Assembly: GCA_900541665.1 (NCBI GenBank)
Contig: UQKV01000036.1
Location: forward strand, 1 to 21,524
Length of the DNA stretch: 21,524 nucleotides
DNA from: an uncultured Collinsella sp.
Lineage (GTDB): Bacteria; Actinomycetota; Coriobacteriia; Coriobacteriales; Coriobacteriaceae
Direction: 5' to 3'
Shown one piece after another: positions 1 to 7,095 of this stretch (within the stretch, counting starts at the first letter, position 1; each line of letters starts with the position of its first letter). The position numbers and the translations under genes are program-made. The notes below the pieces were generated by a model. The model was not told where the DNA came from and did not search any database. It worked only from the letters and a program-made list of their open reading frames with translations.

Positions 1-2673
1 GGTGTAGAACGCAGTCTGGCGCTCGCCGGCCGCGCGGAATCCGCATCCGTACGCACCGCCCTTCACGCGGATCTCGTTCCACAGGTAGTCGTAGGAGAGC
101 GCGTTGGCGGCAACCGCCCAGGCGCCCGTCACGTCGATGCCCAGGCGACGCGGGTCGCACGCGCGCGCCGCAAAGCAGATATCGCTGGGGATGACGAACG
201 CCTCGTGACGGTCGCGCGGCTCCGGTACCACGAGCGTGCCGCTGCCAGCGCCGTTGCCCGCGCCAAGCCCCAGGTTACCCGCGGCGGCCCAGTACGCGTC
301 AAAGTCCTCGTCGCTGCCGGTAAAGCTCGCCATGCAGCCATCGGCCACAAAGATGCGGTCTGCCAGCTCGGTAAGCTTGGCGCGCAGGCCGTCCAGTCGC
401 TCATCAAAGTGCTCGAGCAGATCGCGCAGGAACAGGTAGAAGTCCACGCCCGAAAGCTGCTCACGCACCACGGCCGAAGGCGAGCTGTAGCTCATCGCGC
501 GACCCAGCGCCGCCGAGTGTCCGTTGTTGATAAAACCCTGCTCAAGCCCAATGCGAATCTGCGTGAGCACGTCGCGAACGCGGTCGGCGTCGGCGTCGAG
601 CAATAGCGTGCTCGACCACACCTCGCGCGGCAGGCTCGCCAGCGCGTCGATCTTCTCGGACAGGGCGCCGGCGCTCACCAGCAGGTAGGGGCGCACGCCG
701 TCCACGTCGGGCTGCGTCATGACCTCGGTCGTAAAGCTCAAAAAGCCCAGCTTGCCGGCGAGCAGGTTGTCGAGTTCCTCGGCCGAATGCTCGCGCGTGG
801 GCAGCTGCTTGAGCAGGCGGCAGAGCAGCGTCACGTAAGGCAGGTCCTCAAATGCGACGCAGCTCAGGTCGAAGTACTGCATGGCGTAGGCCAAACGGTT
901 GGTGGGGATGTCGTGGCGCAGGCAGGGGATGGGCGCGGTCGTGTCCACGACCAGCGGCGGCTCGGGGCGCGCCTCGCCAATGTCGGACACGCGCAGGCGC
1001 GGCAGCGTGGCCTTGTCCTCGGGCGTGTCCTCGGCCTCCTGCGCGGCACGCAGCACAGCCGTGCGCTCGACCACGTCCGCCAGCTCGGCATCGGTCATGG
1101 CGTCACGCTTGGCTGCCAGCTCGGCGACCTCGGCACCCTCCGAACCCTCGGCGGCATCCACCGGCACCAGCTCGACCAGTGCCATGTGGTCGTTCTCCAG
1201 CACGAGCTCGCGCAGCAGGTCCTCAAAATAGCTGCCGTCCAGCTCGCTACGCAGCTCCTCGTACACCGGGCCGTACTTGAGCGCCAACGTCGCGGCGTCG
1301 TCATCGTAGAGCCACGTGCTCAGCGCGTCGCACGCAATGGCCACGCCATCGGCGATACCGTAGTCACGCTGGCGCAGGTCGTATTCGTTGCTGCTGATGA
1401 TGGCTTCCAGGCGCTCGCGCGGAACGCCGTGCTCGCACAGGTCGCGGCAGGCGCCCTGGAACACACGACGCAGCTCGCGCGCCACGCCGGGCTGCGCGTT
1501 TTGCAGCATGATGAGCTCGTAGGGCTGCAGGCTCTCGGCTGCGGTGTAGCTCACCACGTTGCCGCCCAGGCCGGCGGCCAGAATGGCCTTCTTAACCGGC
1601 GCTTCGTTGGAGCCCAGCAGCGCCTCGAACAGGATGTCCGCCGCGATCGTGCGCTTGCGGTCGAGCGCACTGCCCAGCACCAAGCCCAGGCCCACCAGGG
1701 CGTTTTCGGGCGTGGTGGCCATCTCGACGCGCTTATACTCGCAGGTCACGGGCGCTTGCACGCCCAGCGGATTGGGCGCCAGCGTGGACGGGTCCTCGCC
1801 GGCGGCAACGGCTGCGTCCATGCGGCGGCTCGCGGCGCTCGGCTGCGACAGATAGCGCTCGTCCAAAAAGGCCAGGGCGCGGTCCACGTCCAGGTCGCCG
1901 TAAAGCGTGATGTAGGAGTTGGAAGGATTGTAGTGGCGCGCGTGCGTGTCCAGGAACTGCTCGTAGGTGAGCGCGGGAATCGCGCGCGGGTCGCCACCGC
2001 TTTCGTGCGCATAGGCGGTGTCGGGATAGAGCGCGGCGTTGACGGCGTCGTCCAACACGCTCATGGGATCGGACAGCGCACCCTTCATCTCGTTGAACAC
2101 CACGCCGTTATAGCGCAGCGTGCCCTCGCGCAGTCTGGCGGCGCTGCCGTCGCCCTCGCCTTCGGCGCCCTGCGGCAGGTCCAGCTCGTAGTGCCAGCCC
2201 TCCTGCTCAAAAATGGTCGGCTTGGTATAGATGGCCGGGTTGAACACCGCGTCCAGGTACACGTCCATCAGGTTGTACAGATCCTGCTCGTTGGTGGTGG
2301 CAACGGGGTAGATGGTCTTGTCGGGGTAGGTCATGGCGTTGAGGAACGTCTGCATGGAGCTCTTGATCAGGTCGACAAACGGCTCCTTGACGGGGAACTT
2401 GGCCGACCCACACAGCACCGAGTGCTCAAGAATATGGAACACACCGGTGGAATCGGCCGGCGGCGTCTTAAAGCCAATGGCAAAGGCCTTGTTTTCGTCG
2501 TCGCACGCCAGGTACAGCAGGCGAGCGCCCGAGGCGGTGTGGCGCAGCACGTAAGCATCCGAGTCGAGCTCGGGCACGGTCTCGCAGCGCTCGACGGTAA
2601 AACCGTGGCAGGTGGTACCGGGTACCAGCAGCGCGGCGGCAGCGGCGCGCGAGTCGGTTGAGGTGGTGGGCAT
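1..2673 (-). CDS. M16C zinc metallopeptidase (PreP/insulinase family), C-terminus cut off
   Basis: Large cytosolic zinc peptidase of the presequence-protease type, which degrades short unfolded peptides inside a closed two-half chamber. The inverted zinc motif HILEH lies at residues 80-84 (followed by SVLCGS, as in PreP proteins), and the third ligand is probably Glu195 in the segment FNEMKGA. The reading frame stays open for 891 codons from the ATG at 2671-2673 to the window edge. Family members run to roughly 970-1000 residues, so about the last tenth is missing. The start is set by AAAGGAG about 7 bases upstream on the minus strand. A long plus-strand open frame across it is a high-GC shadow. 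The family call is firm; the exact substrate is unknown. Confidence 0.93.
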   Translation of the reverse strand, partial: MPTTSTDSRAAAAALLVPGTTCHGFTVERCETVPELDSDAYVLRHTASGARLLYLACDDENKAFAIGFKTPPADSTGVFHILEHSVLCGSAKFPVKEPFVDLIKSSMQTFLNAMTYPDKTIYPVATTNEQDLYNLMDVYLDAVFNPAIYTKPTIFEQEGWHYELDLPQGAEGEGDGSAARLREGTLRYNGVVFNEMKGALSDPMSVLDDAVNAALYPDTAYAHESGGDPRAIPALTYEQFLDTHARHYNPSNSYITLYGDLDVDRALAFLDERYLSQPSAASRRMDAAVAAGEDPSTLAPNPLGVQAPVTCEYKRVEMATTPENALVGLGLVLGSALDRKRTIAADILFEALLGSNEAPVKKAILAAGLGGNVVSYTAAESLQPYELIMLQNAQPGVARELRRVFQGACRDLCEHGVPRERLEAIISSNEYDLRQRDYGIADGVAIACDALSTWLYDDDAATLALKYGPVYEELRSELDGSYFEDLLRELVLENDHMALVELVPVDAAEGSEGAEVAELAAKRDAMTDAELADVVERTAVLRAAQEAEDTPEDKATLPRLRVSDIGEARPEPPLVVDTTAPIPCLRHDIPTNRLAYAMQYFDLSCVAFEDLPYVTLLCRLLKQLPTREHSAEELDNLLAGKLGFLSFTTEVMTQPDVDGVRPYLLVSAGALSEKIDALASLPREVWSSTLLLDADADRVRDVLTQIRIGLEQGFINNGHSAALGRAMSYSSPSAVVREQLSGVDFYLFLRDLLEHFDERLDGLRAKLTELADRIFVADGCMASFTGSDEDFDAYWAAAGNLGLGAGNGAGSGTLVVPEPRDRHEAFVIPSDICFAARACDPRRLGIDVTGAWAVAANALSYDYLWNEIRVKGGAYGCGFRAAGERQTAFYT

Positions 2674-2725
2674 ATGCAGTCTCCTTTGACGCCCCAGCGG
2701 GGGCGAATCGAGTCGAATCCTCGAG

Positions 2726-2741
2726 AGTATACCCATATGGG
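2726..2741 (-). promoter_or_regulatory. Candidate -10 box and palindrome upstream of the M16C peptidase
   Basis: On the minus strand TATACT (2726-2731) matches the -10 consensus at five of six bases, about 50 bases upstream of the peptidase start. Directly upstream of it is the perfect 10-base palindrome CCCATATGGG (2732-2741), which could be an operator. No good -35 box is visible. A short GCCCC/GGGGC hairpin (2691-2704) lies in the presumed leader just before the ribosome-binding site. Confidence 0.4.
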
Positions 2742-2839
2742 GCCGCGGCTCTGCGGCGAACTGAAGACGATGCCGGCGGAATGGGTAAAGGCCCCGCGTG
2801 ACCGCCGCGCGAGCGTGGAAATTCGGACACACGCCAAAC

Positions 2840-2987
2840 GAGAGTGGATATTCGGACGGACGAGCGAGGATTTCCGGATACCTATCGAACGAGAGTGGAT
2901 ATTTGGACGGAATCTGCCGCAAAAGCCCCAAAAACCGTCCAAATATCCACTCTCGATATCCGACCGTCCGAAAATCCTCGCTCGTCC
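2840..2987. repeat. Imperfect inverted repeat with 53-base arms plus an extra direct copy of its core (REP- or MITE-like)
   Basis: Arms 2858-2910 and 2935-2987 have equal length. Their outer 16 bases (GGACGAGCGAGGATTT and its complement) and inner 20 bases (GAGAGTGGATATTTGGACGG and its complement) pair perfectly. The 17 bases between them are mostly unpaired. The loop is 24 bases (2911-2934). A second copy of the 20-base core with one change (T to C) sits in direct orientation at 2840-2859. There is no T-tract and no transposase nearby, so this is neither an ordinary terminator nor a full insertion sequence. Confidence 0.8.
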
Positions 2988-3025
2988 ATCACTCGCGTAT
3001 CTCTCGTCTCTCATTCGTCTCTAAT

Positions 3026-3237
3026 ATGAGAGATGACAGGAAGATGAGAGAAAAATATGAGAGATAACTGAGCAGCAAAGAGGTAGGCAATCATGGTATT
3101 GTCTCAATACCGATTGTTCTACCAGCAAAAATATGTATAAATGAAGCAAATGGTAGACATTCCATCTCTATCTATCTCTTATCTCTAAGCCGAGAGATAG
3201 AGAGATAAATGAGAGATAATTACGAGAGATAACTGAG
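3026..3237. repeat. Clustered GAGAGATA-type short repeats
   Basis: ATGAGAGA occurs at 3026, 3044 and 3057. The 14-base sequence GAGAGATAACTGAG occurs exactly twice, at 3059-3072 and 3224-3237. More GAGAGATA units lie at 3192-3218. The opposite-sense TATCTCT tract at 3174-3186 can pair with 3193-3207, leaving a short loop and one bulge. The cluster fills the region upstream of the AlbA_2-type regulator gene, so the units could be its binding sites, or a structured mRNA leader. Confidence 0.6.
3082..3141 (+). promoter_or_regulatory. 42-base palindrome next to a candidate promoter of the AlbA_2 gene
   Basis: GGTATTG (3095-3101) and CAATACC (3105-3111) form a perfect 7-3-7 palindrome. It extends outward to GGTAG..CAATC (3082-3092) against GATTG..CTACC (3112-3123). 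A TATAAA box at 3136-3141 could be the -10. The matching -35 position (TTGTTC, 3114-3119) is weak and falls inside the palindrome's right arm. A dimeric repressor or activator could therefore act here. There is no T-tract, so a terminator is unlikely. Confidence 0.45.
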
Positions 3238-3294
3238 AGACGAGGGAAATCTATCCGCGGCATTCTCCGCAGGACCGAGCGAAAGGACGTGCAG

Positions 3295-4761
3295 ATGAAC
3301 GAAAACGAGCTGACCGGTCTGCTTGAGTCTTTAAGGCGTATGGGCTCGGATGATCTTAACGTCGAAGTGAAGGAGAGCGCCACGACGCTTTCCCGCGACG
3401 TATGGGAAACGGTGAGCGCATTCGCGAACACTGCCGGCGGAATCATCGTGCTCGGAGTGAGTGAGCGCGCAGGTTTTGTCCCGGTTGAGAACTTCGAGAC
3501 CGAGAAAGTGCTCAACCAATTCGTGGCGGGCATGGGCGATGCCGGCGGTCGCGGAAAGCTGGCCAATCCGCCCAAATACACCATTGAGCGCGTGGAGCTC
3601 CAGGGCACCGTGGTTCTGGTCATCACGATTGAGGAGCTCGACCCGTCGAGCAAGCCTTGCTATGTCATAGAGCGGGGCGCTCAAGGTGGCAGCTACAAAC
3701 GCATCGATGACAAAGATGTTCCGCTTTCGTCGACCGAGGTTTTGGCACTGTCGTCATATGAACGGACGAGTCCTAGCGATCGCGATGCGGTGCCCGGCAC
3801 GAGTGCGAGCGATCTCGACGAGTCGCTGGTCGACCGCACGATAGAGCGTGCCTATTCGTTGACGCCTCGAGCGATGCGCGGTGCGGCGGACAAGAAGACA
3901 AAGATGGAGCGTCTGAATTTCCTCGACTTCCAGGGCAATGTCACCAAGGCTGGACTCCTAGTTGTGGGCACCTACCCTCAGCAGTTCTATCCCAAGCTCT
4001 TCATTGACGTGGCTGTCCATGCGGGAACTCAGAAGGGCATGGCGGGGTCGCTGAGGTTCATGGACCGCGCAATCTGTGAGGGAACGTTGGGCGAGATGAT
4101 CTCGGATGCCGTCGCAGCTGTCGCCAAAAACCTGCGCCGCATCTCGACCGTCCAAGGCATCTCGCGTATCGATTCGCTTGAGATTCCCGAGGAGGTTCTG
4201 CGCGAGGCAATCGCCAACGCCGTAATCCATCGAGAATACGGGGATCGGTTCTGTGGACAATCGATTGCCGTCGACGTCTTTGACGATCGTGTCGAGGTGA
4301 CGAATCCTGGCGGCCTTTACGGGGGAAAGACTCGCGAGAACTTGTTTGACGGCAGCTCCCGATGCCGTAACGCGACGCTTGTGAAGCTCATGTCGATTGT
4401 CCCGCTGCCGGATGGCGCAGGTTCGCCGGCTGAGGGCAATGGCTCGGGCATCCCGATGATGATCGATGCTATGCGCGCGCATGGTCTGGCCGAGCCCCTG
4501 TTCTGCCCCGGATTCGATCGGTTCAAGGTCGTACTTTACCGTTCAAAGATCGAGCCGGTCGATCATGGCGGGGGCTTAATTGTGACGGCGCTCAAACACT
4601 ACGGCGAGCTGGGGACGCGCGAGCTGGCAGAGCGCACAGGGCTCACAATTTCCCAGGTTAGGTCGCGCGTCAACGCGCTCATTGCTCAAGGCGAGCTTGA
4701 GCCCACGGCGCCGGTGACGAGCCGCAACCGCAAGTATCGACTGTCGGAGTGCGTGGGATAG
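3295..4761 (+). CDS. AlbA_2 (Schlafen-type) / RecG-like ATP-binding transcriptional regulator
   Basis: A 488-residue protein of the COG2865 kind. The N-terminal AlbA_2 domain (about residues 20-140) has the usual pattern: an early Glu and Lys (EVKES), then AFANTAGG and a hydrophobic strand ending in GV. The middle part matches the family's ATPase-like fold (HATPase_c_4), with EEVLREAIANAVIHREYG near residue 297 and a GSGIPMM glycine motif near 383. The C-terminal 55 residues form a winged helix-turn-helix (GELGTRELAERTGL, then QVRSRVNAL). I chose ATG 3295 because AAAGGA lies 7 bases upstream; GTG 3289 is in frame but too close to that site. Such proteins are often regulators and sometimes travel with defence or mobile genes. 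The target is unknown; the repeats upstream suggest self-regulation. Confidence 0.85.
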   Translation: MNENELTGLLESLRRMGSDDLNVEVKESATTLSRDVWETVSAFANTAGGIIVLGVSERAGFVPVENFETEKVLNQFVAGMGDAGGRGKLANPPKYTIERVELQGTVVLVITIEELDPSSKPCYVIERGAQGGSYKRIDDKDVPLSSTEVLALSSYERTSPSDRDAVPGTSASDLDESLVDRTIERAYSLTPRAMRGAADKKTKMERLNFLDFQGNVTKAGLLVVGTYPQQFYPKLFIDVAVHAGTQKGMAGSLRFMDRAICEGTLGEMISDAVAAVAKNLRRISTVQGISRIDSLEIPEEVLREAIANAVIHREYGDRFCGQSIAVDVFDDRVEVTNPGGLYGGKTRENLFDGSSRCRNATLVKLMSIVPLPDGAGSPAEGNGSGIPMMIDAMRAHGLAEPLFCPGFDRFKVVLYRSKIEPVDHGGGLIVTALKHYGELGTRELAERTGLTISQVRSRVNALIAQGELEPTAPVTSRNRKYRLSECVG

Positions 4762-4861
4762 ATGCGTTAGTGGACGAGGCGACCCAATAATCGACCCTCG
4801 ATTGGCGTCCATTAAGGTAAAGCGGTTGTTGCCCAATCGACGGTGATGCTAAAGACTCGGC
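4762..4861. other. Short spacer between converging genes with weak stem-loops
   Basis: GGACG (4772-4776) and CCAAT (4783-4787) can pair with ATTGG CGTCC (4801-4810). CGATTGG (4799-4805) can instead pair with CCAATCG (4833-4839). Neither has a clear T-tract, so a terminator role for the converging genes is only possible. Confidence 0.3.
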
Positions 4862-5353
4862 TTACGCCGGCATGGCCCCGAACCCGTCTATCAAGAACAG
4901 CCTAAGAACCAGCTTGATGACATTTCCCGGTTTGACTTCTGCCGCGTCAAAGACGTGTCGCTCGGCGAGCTCGCTGCAGTATGCATAGATGTCGCGGATA
5001 AGGTCCGCGCCCGAAAGTGTAAACATGTAGCCTGCGTCCGAAAGCGCATTGGGCGCGGCGGGCAACTTGGCCATGTGGCAGAACGTTTGCAGGTCGGGCT
5101 CCATAACATTCTGGTAGTCGAGGTGGCCGCTGGCATCCTGTGCGGCAAGCTCCAATTGGCGCACAAAATCTAGCGCCGCCGCTAACACAAAGCTCGGCGT
5201 AGGCGCATTGACGTCCTGAGTGGTCGCCACAAGCCTGCCCGCCGCCTGCGTGACAAGCCAAGCGACCTCGCGCTGGCAACGCACGGCCTTGCGCGTAACC
5301 GGCTTGATGGACGAAGAAGAAACGCTTCCCTTAGGCGGATTCGAAACAGCCAC
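4862..5353 (-). CDS. Uncharacterised 163-residue protein
   Basis: I do not recognise this protein. It starts at GTG (5351-5353), supported by GGGAGG about six bases upstream on the minus strand. The first 20 residues are Ser/Pro/Lys-rich and look disordered. The rest is a helical, Ala/Leu-rich soluble domain with no signal peptide, no membrane segment, and no cysteine pairs or catalytic motif that I can see. Base composition and codon use look like the neighbouring real genes, and the frame is uninterrupted. It converges with the AlbA_2 gene and diverges from the HNH gene, so it is probably its own transcription unit. It could be a small regulator or an orphan of the lineage. Confidence 0.7.
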   Translation of the reverse strand: MAVSNPPKGSVSSSSIKPVTRKAVRCQREVAWLVTQAAGRLVATTQDVNAPTPSFVLAAALDFVRQLELAAQDASGHLDYQNVMEPDLQTFCHMAKLPAAPNALSDAGYMFTLSGADLIRDIYAYCSELAERHVFDAAEVKPGNVIKLVLRLFLIDGFGAMPA

Positions 5354-5410
5354 AAGAACCTCCCATGAACGACCCGGCCCAACAAGCCCGGATGAAACAC
5401 GTGCTACATC

Positions 5411-5416
5411 AGTATA
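5411..5416 (-). promoter_or_regulatory. Candidate -10 box for the 163-residue protein gene
   Basis: On the minus strand TATACT, preceded by TG, lies about 58 bases upstream of the GTG start. The nearest TTG-type -35 (TTGTAC) is 20 bases away, longer than the usual 16-18, so the call rests on the -10 alone. Confidence 0.35.
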
Positions 5417-5568
5417 CAGGGGAGTGGGGTAGCGGGGTACAAGCGCGCCAACGGCAACCCGAGAGCATCAACGACGTGCCGATCGCGGAATGAGATCTCG
5501 TAATAATTGACTCTCGGCCATATTATTGAGGGGCATGACTCGCGTTCGTATGGTTGTAGGTGCTGGCG

Positions 5569-6651
5569 ATGAACGACATTGACCTTGCTGTTCCGTTGAT
5601 GGATGGACCAAGCTATGACCGTGCCTGCAGTCTCGTGCCTTCCGAATACGTTGAGGCATGGGAGTGGTTTCTGGGTGAGGAACAGCGCGGCGGCGTTTGG
5701 ACCAGCCTTCCGCACCACACCAAGGAAGATAGCCCTCAGTATCAGTATCGTTTGAGAATTGGCTCGGACTTCTTTCCCGTAACGCGGGATTCAGGGATCT
5801 TCTGGCCGGGCCAGGATCGGGTGAAGCAAGATCCCAATAAGATCTTTGCGCTTTCGGTCCATAACTCTAAAAAGAGCTTCTACACCGATGTGCCTCCGCT
5901 CTATTTGGACGATGGTACGTGGGTCATTAAGTACTCGGTTCAAGCGCCGGGTACCGTTGGTTTTCGAGACCAGAATTACAACCGTAAAATGCTCAACTGC
6001 ATGGAATGTGGCGTTCCAGTCGGAGTCATATTTGCAACCGAGGTGGGCTACAAGGTGCTCGGCCTTGCGTTTGTTGAGCGGTTCGAGCCCGAAAACGGAT
6101 GGTTTGTTCTGCACGGTCCTGTTCATAAAGGCGGACCGGACCCTCGTTTTGCACCCGACATGAGTTATCTGAAGCACATGCCCGTCGATATTGAGTTTAC
6201 CGGACAGGGTACGACCGACGACGAAAAGGTCCGCTATGCGTTAAGGCGCGAGCGATTGGGACAGCAATGGTTCCGCAAACAGCTCGTTGCCGCCTATGAT
6301 GGCCGTTGCGCGGTGTCGGACTGCGGCGTCAGCGAAGCTCTGGAGGCTGCACATATCGAGAATTACTCGGGACCCAAATCGCAGGTTGCCAGCAACGGCA
6401 TTCTGCTTCGGCGCGATCTTCATTCCCTATTTGATGCTCACCTGATTTCGTTTGAGCCTGTTTGCGGCGAATATCGGCTGTGCGGATCGTACCTGCTGGA
6501 TAAGACCGACTACGTTTCCTTTGCGGGTGCGACGCTAAGGCAGCCGAATGAGCGTCAGTGGCGACCCAATACGGTGTTTCTTGAGGCCCATCGCATTGAG
6601 TTCGATCGCTCGGAAAAGAAGCGTGAAAAGGCGGGGCTTCTGCCGTATTAG
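5569..6651 (+). CDS. HNH endonuclease with unassigned N-terminal domain (putative restriction-type nuclease)
   Basis: A 360-residue protein. The C-terminal third is a clear HNH nuclease: WFRKQLVAAYDGRC at about 234-247, a Cys247/Cys252 pair, the catalytic EAAHI with His262, then SNGILLRRDLHSLFDAHLISF (split here as SNGILLRR and DLHSLFD) with Asn276, Asp283 and His285. This HNH subtype is common in modification-dependent or other restriction nucleases. The first 230 residues contain aromatic beta-rich stretches (for example FALSVHN and GWFVLHGP) that could be a DNA- or base-recognition module, but I cannot name the fold. ATG 5569 is preferred, with AGGTG 6 bases upstream; GTG 5560 is in frame but lacks a site. 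No methyltransferase is nearby, which would fit a stand-alone type IV-like enzyme. That is inference. Confidence 0.8.
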   Translation: MNDIDLAVPLMDGPSYDRACSLVPSEYVEAWEWFLGEEQRGGVWTSLPHHTKEDSPQYQYRLRIGSDFFPVTRDSGIFWPGQDRVKQDPNKIFALSVHNSKKSFYTDVPPLYLDDGTWVIKYSVQAPGTVGFRDQNYNRKMLNCMECGVPVGVIFATEVGYKVLGLAFVERFEPENGWFVLHGPVHKGGPDPRFAPDMSYLKHMPVDIEFTGQGTTDDEKVRYALRRERLGQQWFRKQLVAAYDGRCAVSDCGVSEALEAAHIENYSGPKSQVASNGILLRRDLHSLFDAHLISFEPVCGEYRLCGSYLLDKTDYVSFAGATLRQPNERQWRPNTVFLEAHRIEFDRSEKKREKAGLLPY

Positions 6652-6672
6652 CGTATTTGGCTTTGGCATTCT

Positions 6673-6678
6673 TTGACA
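6673..6678 (+). promoter_or_regulatory. Candidate -35 box for the double-CxxC gene
   Basis: A perfect TTGACA lies about 100 bases before the small cysteine-pair gene, but the sequence 16-18 bases on (GATCGC region) is a poor -10. Treat as tentative. Confidence 0.25.
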
Positions 6679-6773
6679 ATCGTGTTGTTTGATCGGATCG
6701 CGTGGCGATGCAATATCGCGCCCACCCGCCGGTGCATGCTCTTCCTGATTTGTATAGCGAGAGGGGAGCGTGT

Positions 6774-7058
6774 ATGAGCTGGCGAGGCGATATTGCGATG
6801 GGGAAGTACGGAAAACTGCCGTGTGCCCTTATAGACAACAATATGTTTCCGAGCGTAGAGGTTGATTGCGGGTCGTTTGTCGTCACCTGCCCTTGCTGCG
6901 GCTCGCAAATACCGTGTCTCGACATTCGGTTCATCGATGCGCGCGACAGACCCAGCGACGAAGTGAGAAAACGGACAGGCGTTCATATGCCGGTGTATCC
7001 GGAGAAATGCCCTGTTTGTGGCCTCGATATCGTGTACGACGCCGGCGACGAGGGATAG
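6774..7058 (+). CDS. Small double-CxxC (zinc-ribbon-like) protein, 94 residues
   Basis: The ATG at 6774 has a strong GAGGGGAG site about six bases upstream, so it is preferred over the in-frame upstream start at 6702. Two cysteine pairs, Cys39-Pro-Cys-Cys42-Gly and Cys79-Pro-Val-Cys82-Gly, are about 40 residues apart and fit one zinc ribbon. Between them is a charged helix (RDRPSDEVRKR). The protein has no signal peptide or membrane segment. It follows the HNH gene by 122 bases in the same direction and may be co-transcribed with it. Family unknown; a zinc-stabilised nucleic-acid- or protein-binding role is only a guess. Confidence 0.72.
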   Translation: MSWRGDIAMGKYGKLPCALIDNNMFPSVEVDCGSFVVTCPCCGSQIPCLDIRFIDARDRPSDEVRKRTGVHMPVYPEKCPVCGLDIVYDAGDEG

Positions 7059-7095
7059 GTGATGCGGAGGAGTTAGCTGTGAGTGTCTTTTGCCT

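Larger units (their letters stand above)
2674..3294. other. Gene-free zone of about 620 bases, rich in inverted and direct repeats
   Basis: No open frame here looks like a gene. The frames that cross it follow the repeats and have no family features. The left part holds the peptidase promoter. The middle (2840-2987) holds a nested inverted repeat. The right part (2991-3240) has lower GC than its surroundings and is full of GAGAGA/TCTCTC tracts, with a 42-base palindrome at 3082-3123. The zone separates divergently transcribed genes, so it must carry both promoters. Confidence 0.7.

Noticed and set aside
787..2661. 624-codon plus-strand open frame opposite the M16C peptidase
   Set aside because: Translation is repetitive in Val/Gln/His/Gly with no motif, as expected for the antisense of a high-GC gene; the minus strand has a clear zinc peptidase.
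2858..2987. Ordinary intrinsic terminator
   Set aside because: No T-run on either strand, and it lies between divergent genes where no transcript should end.
2990..3240. CRISPR array suggested by many short repeats
   Set aside because: Units are 8-14 bases with irregular spacing and no unique spacers of constant size.
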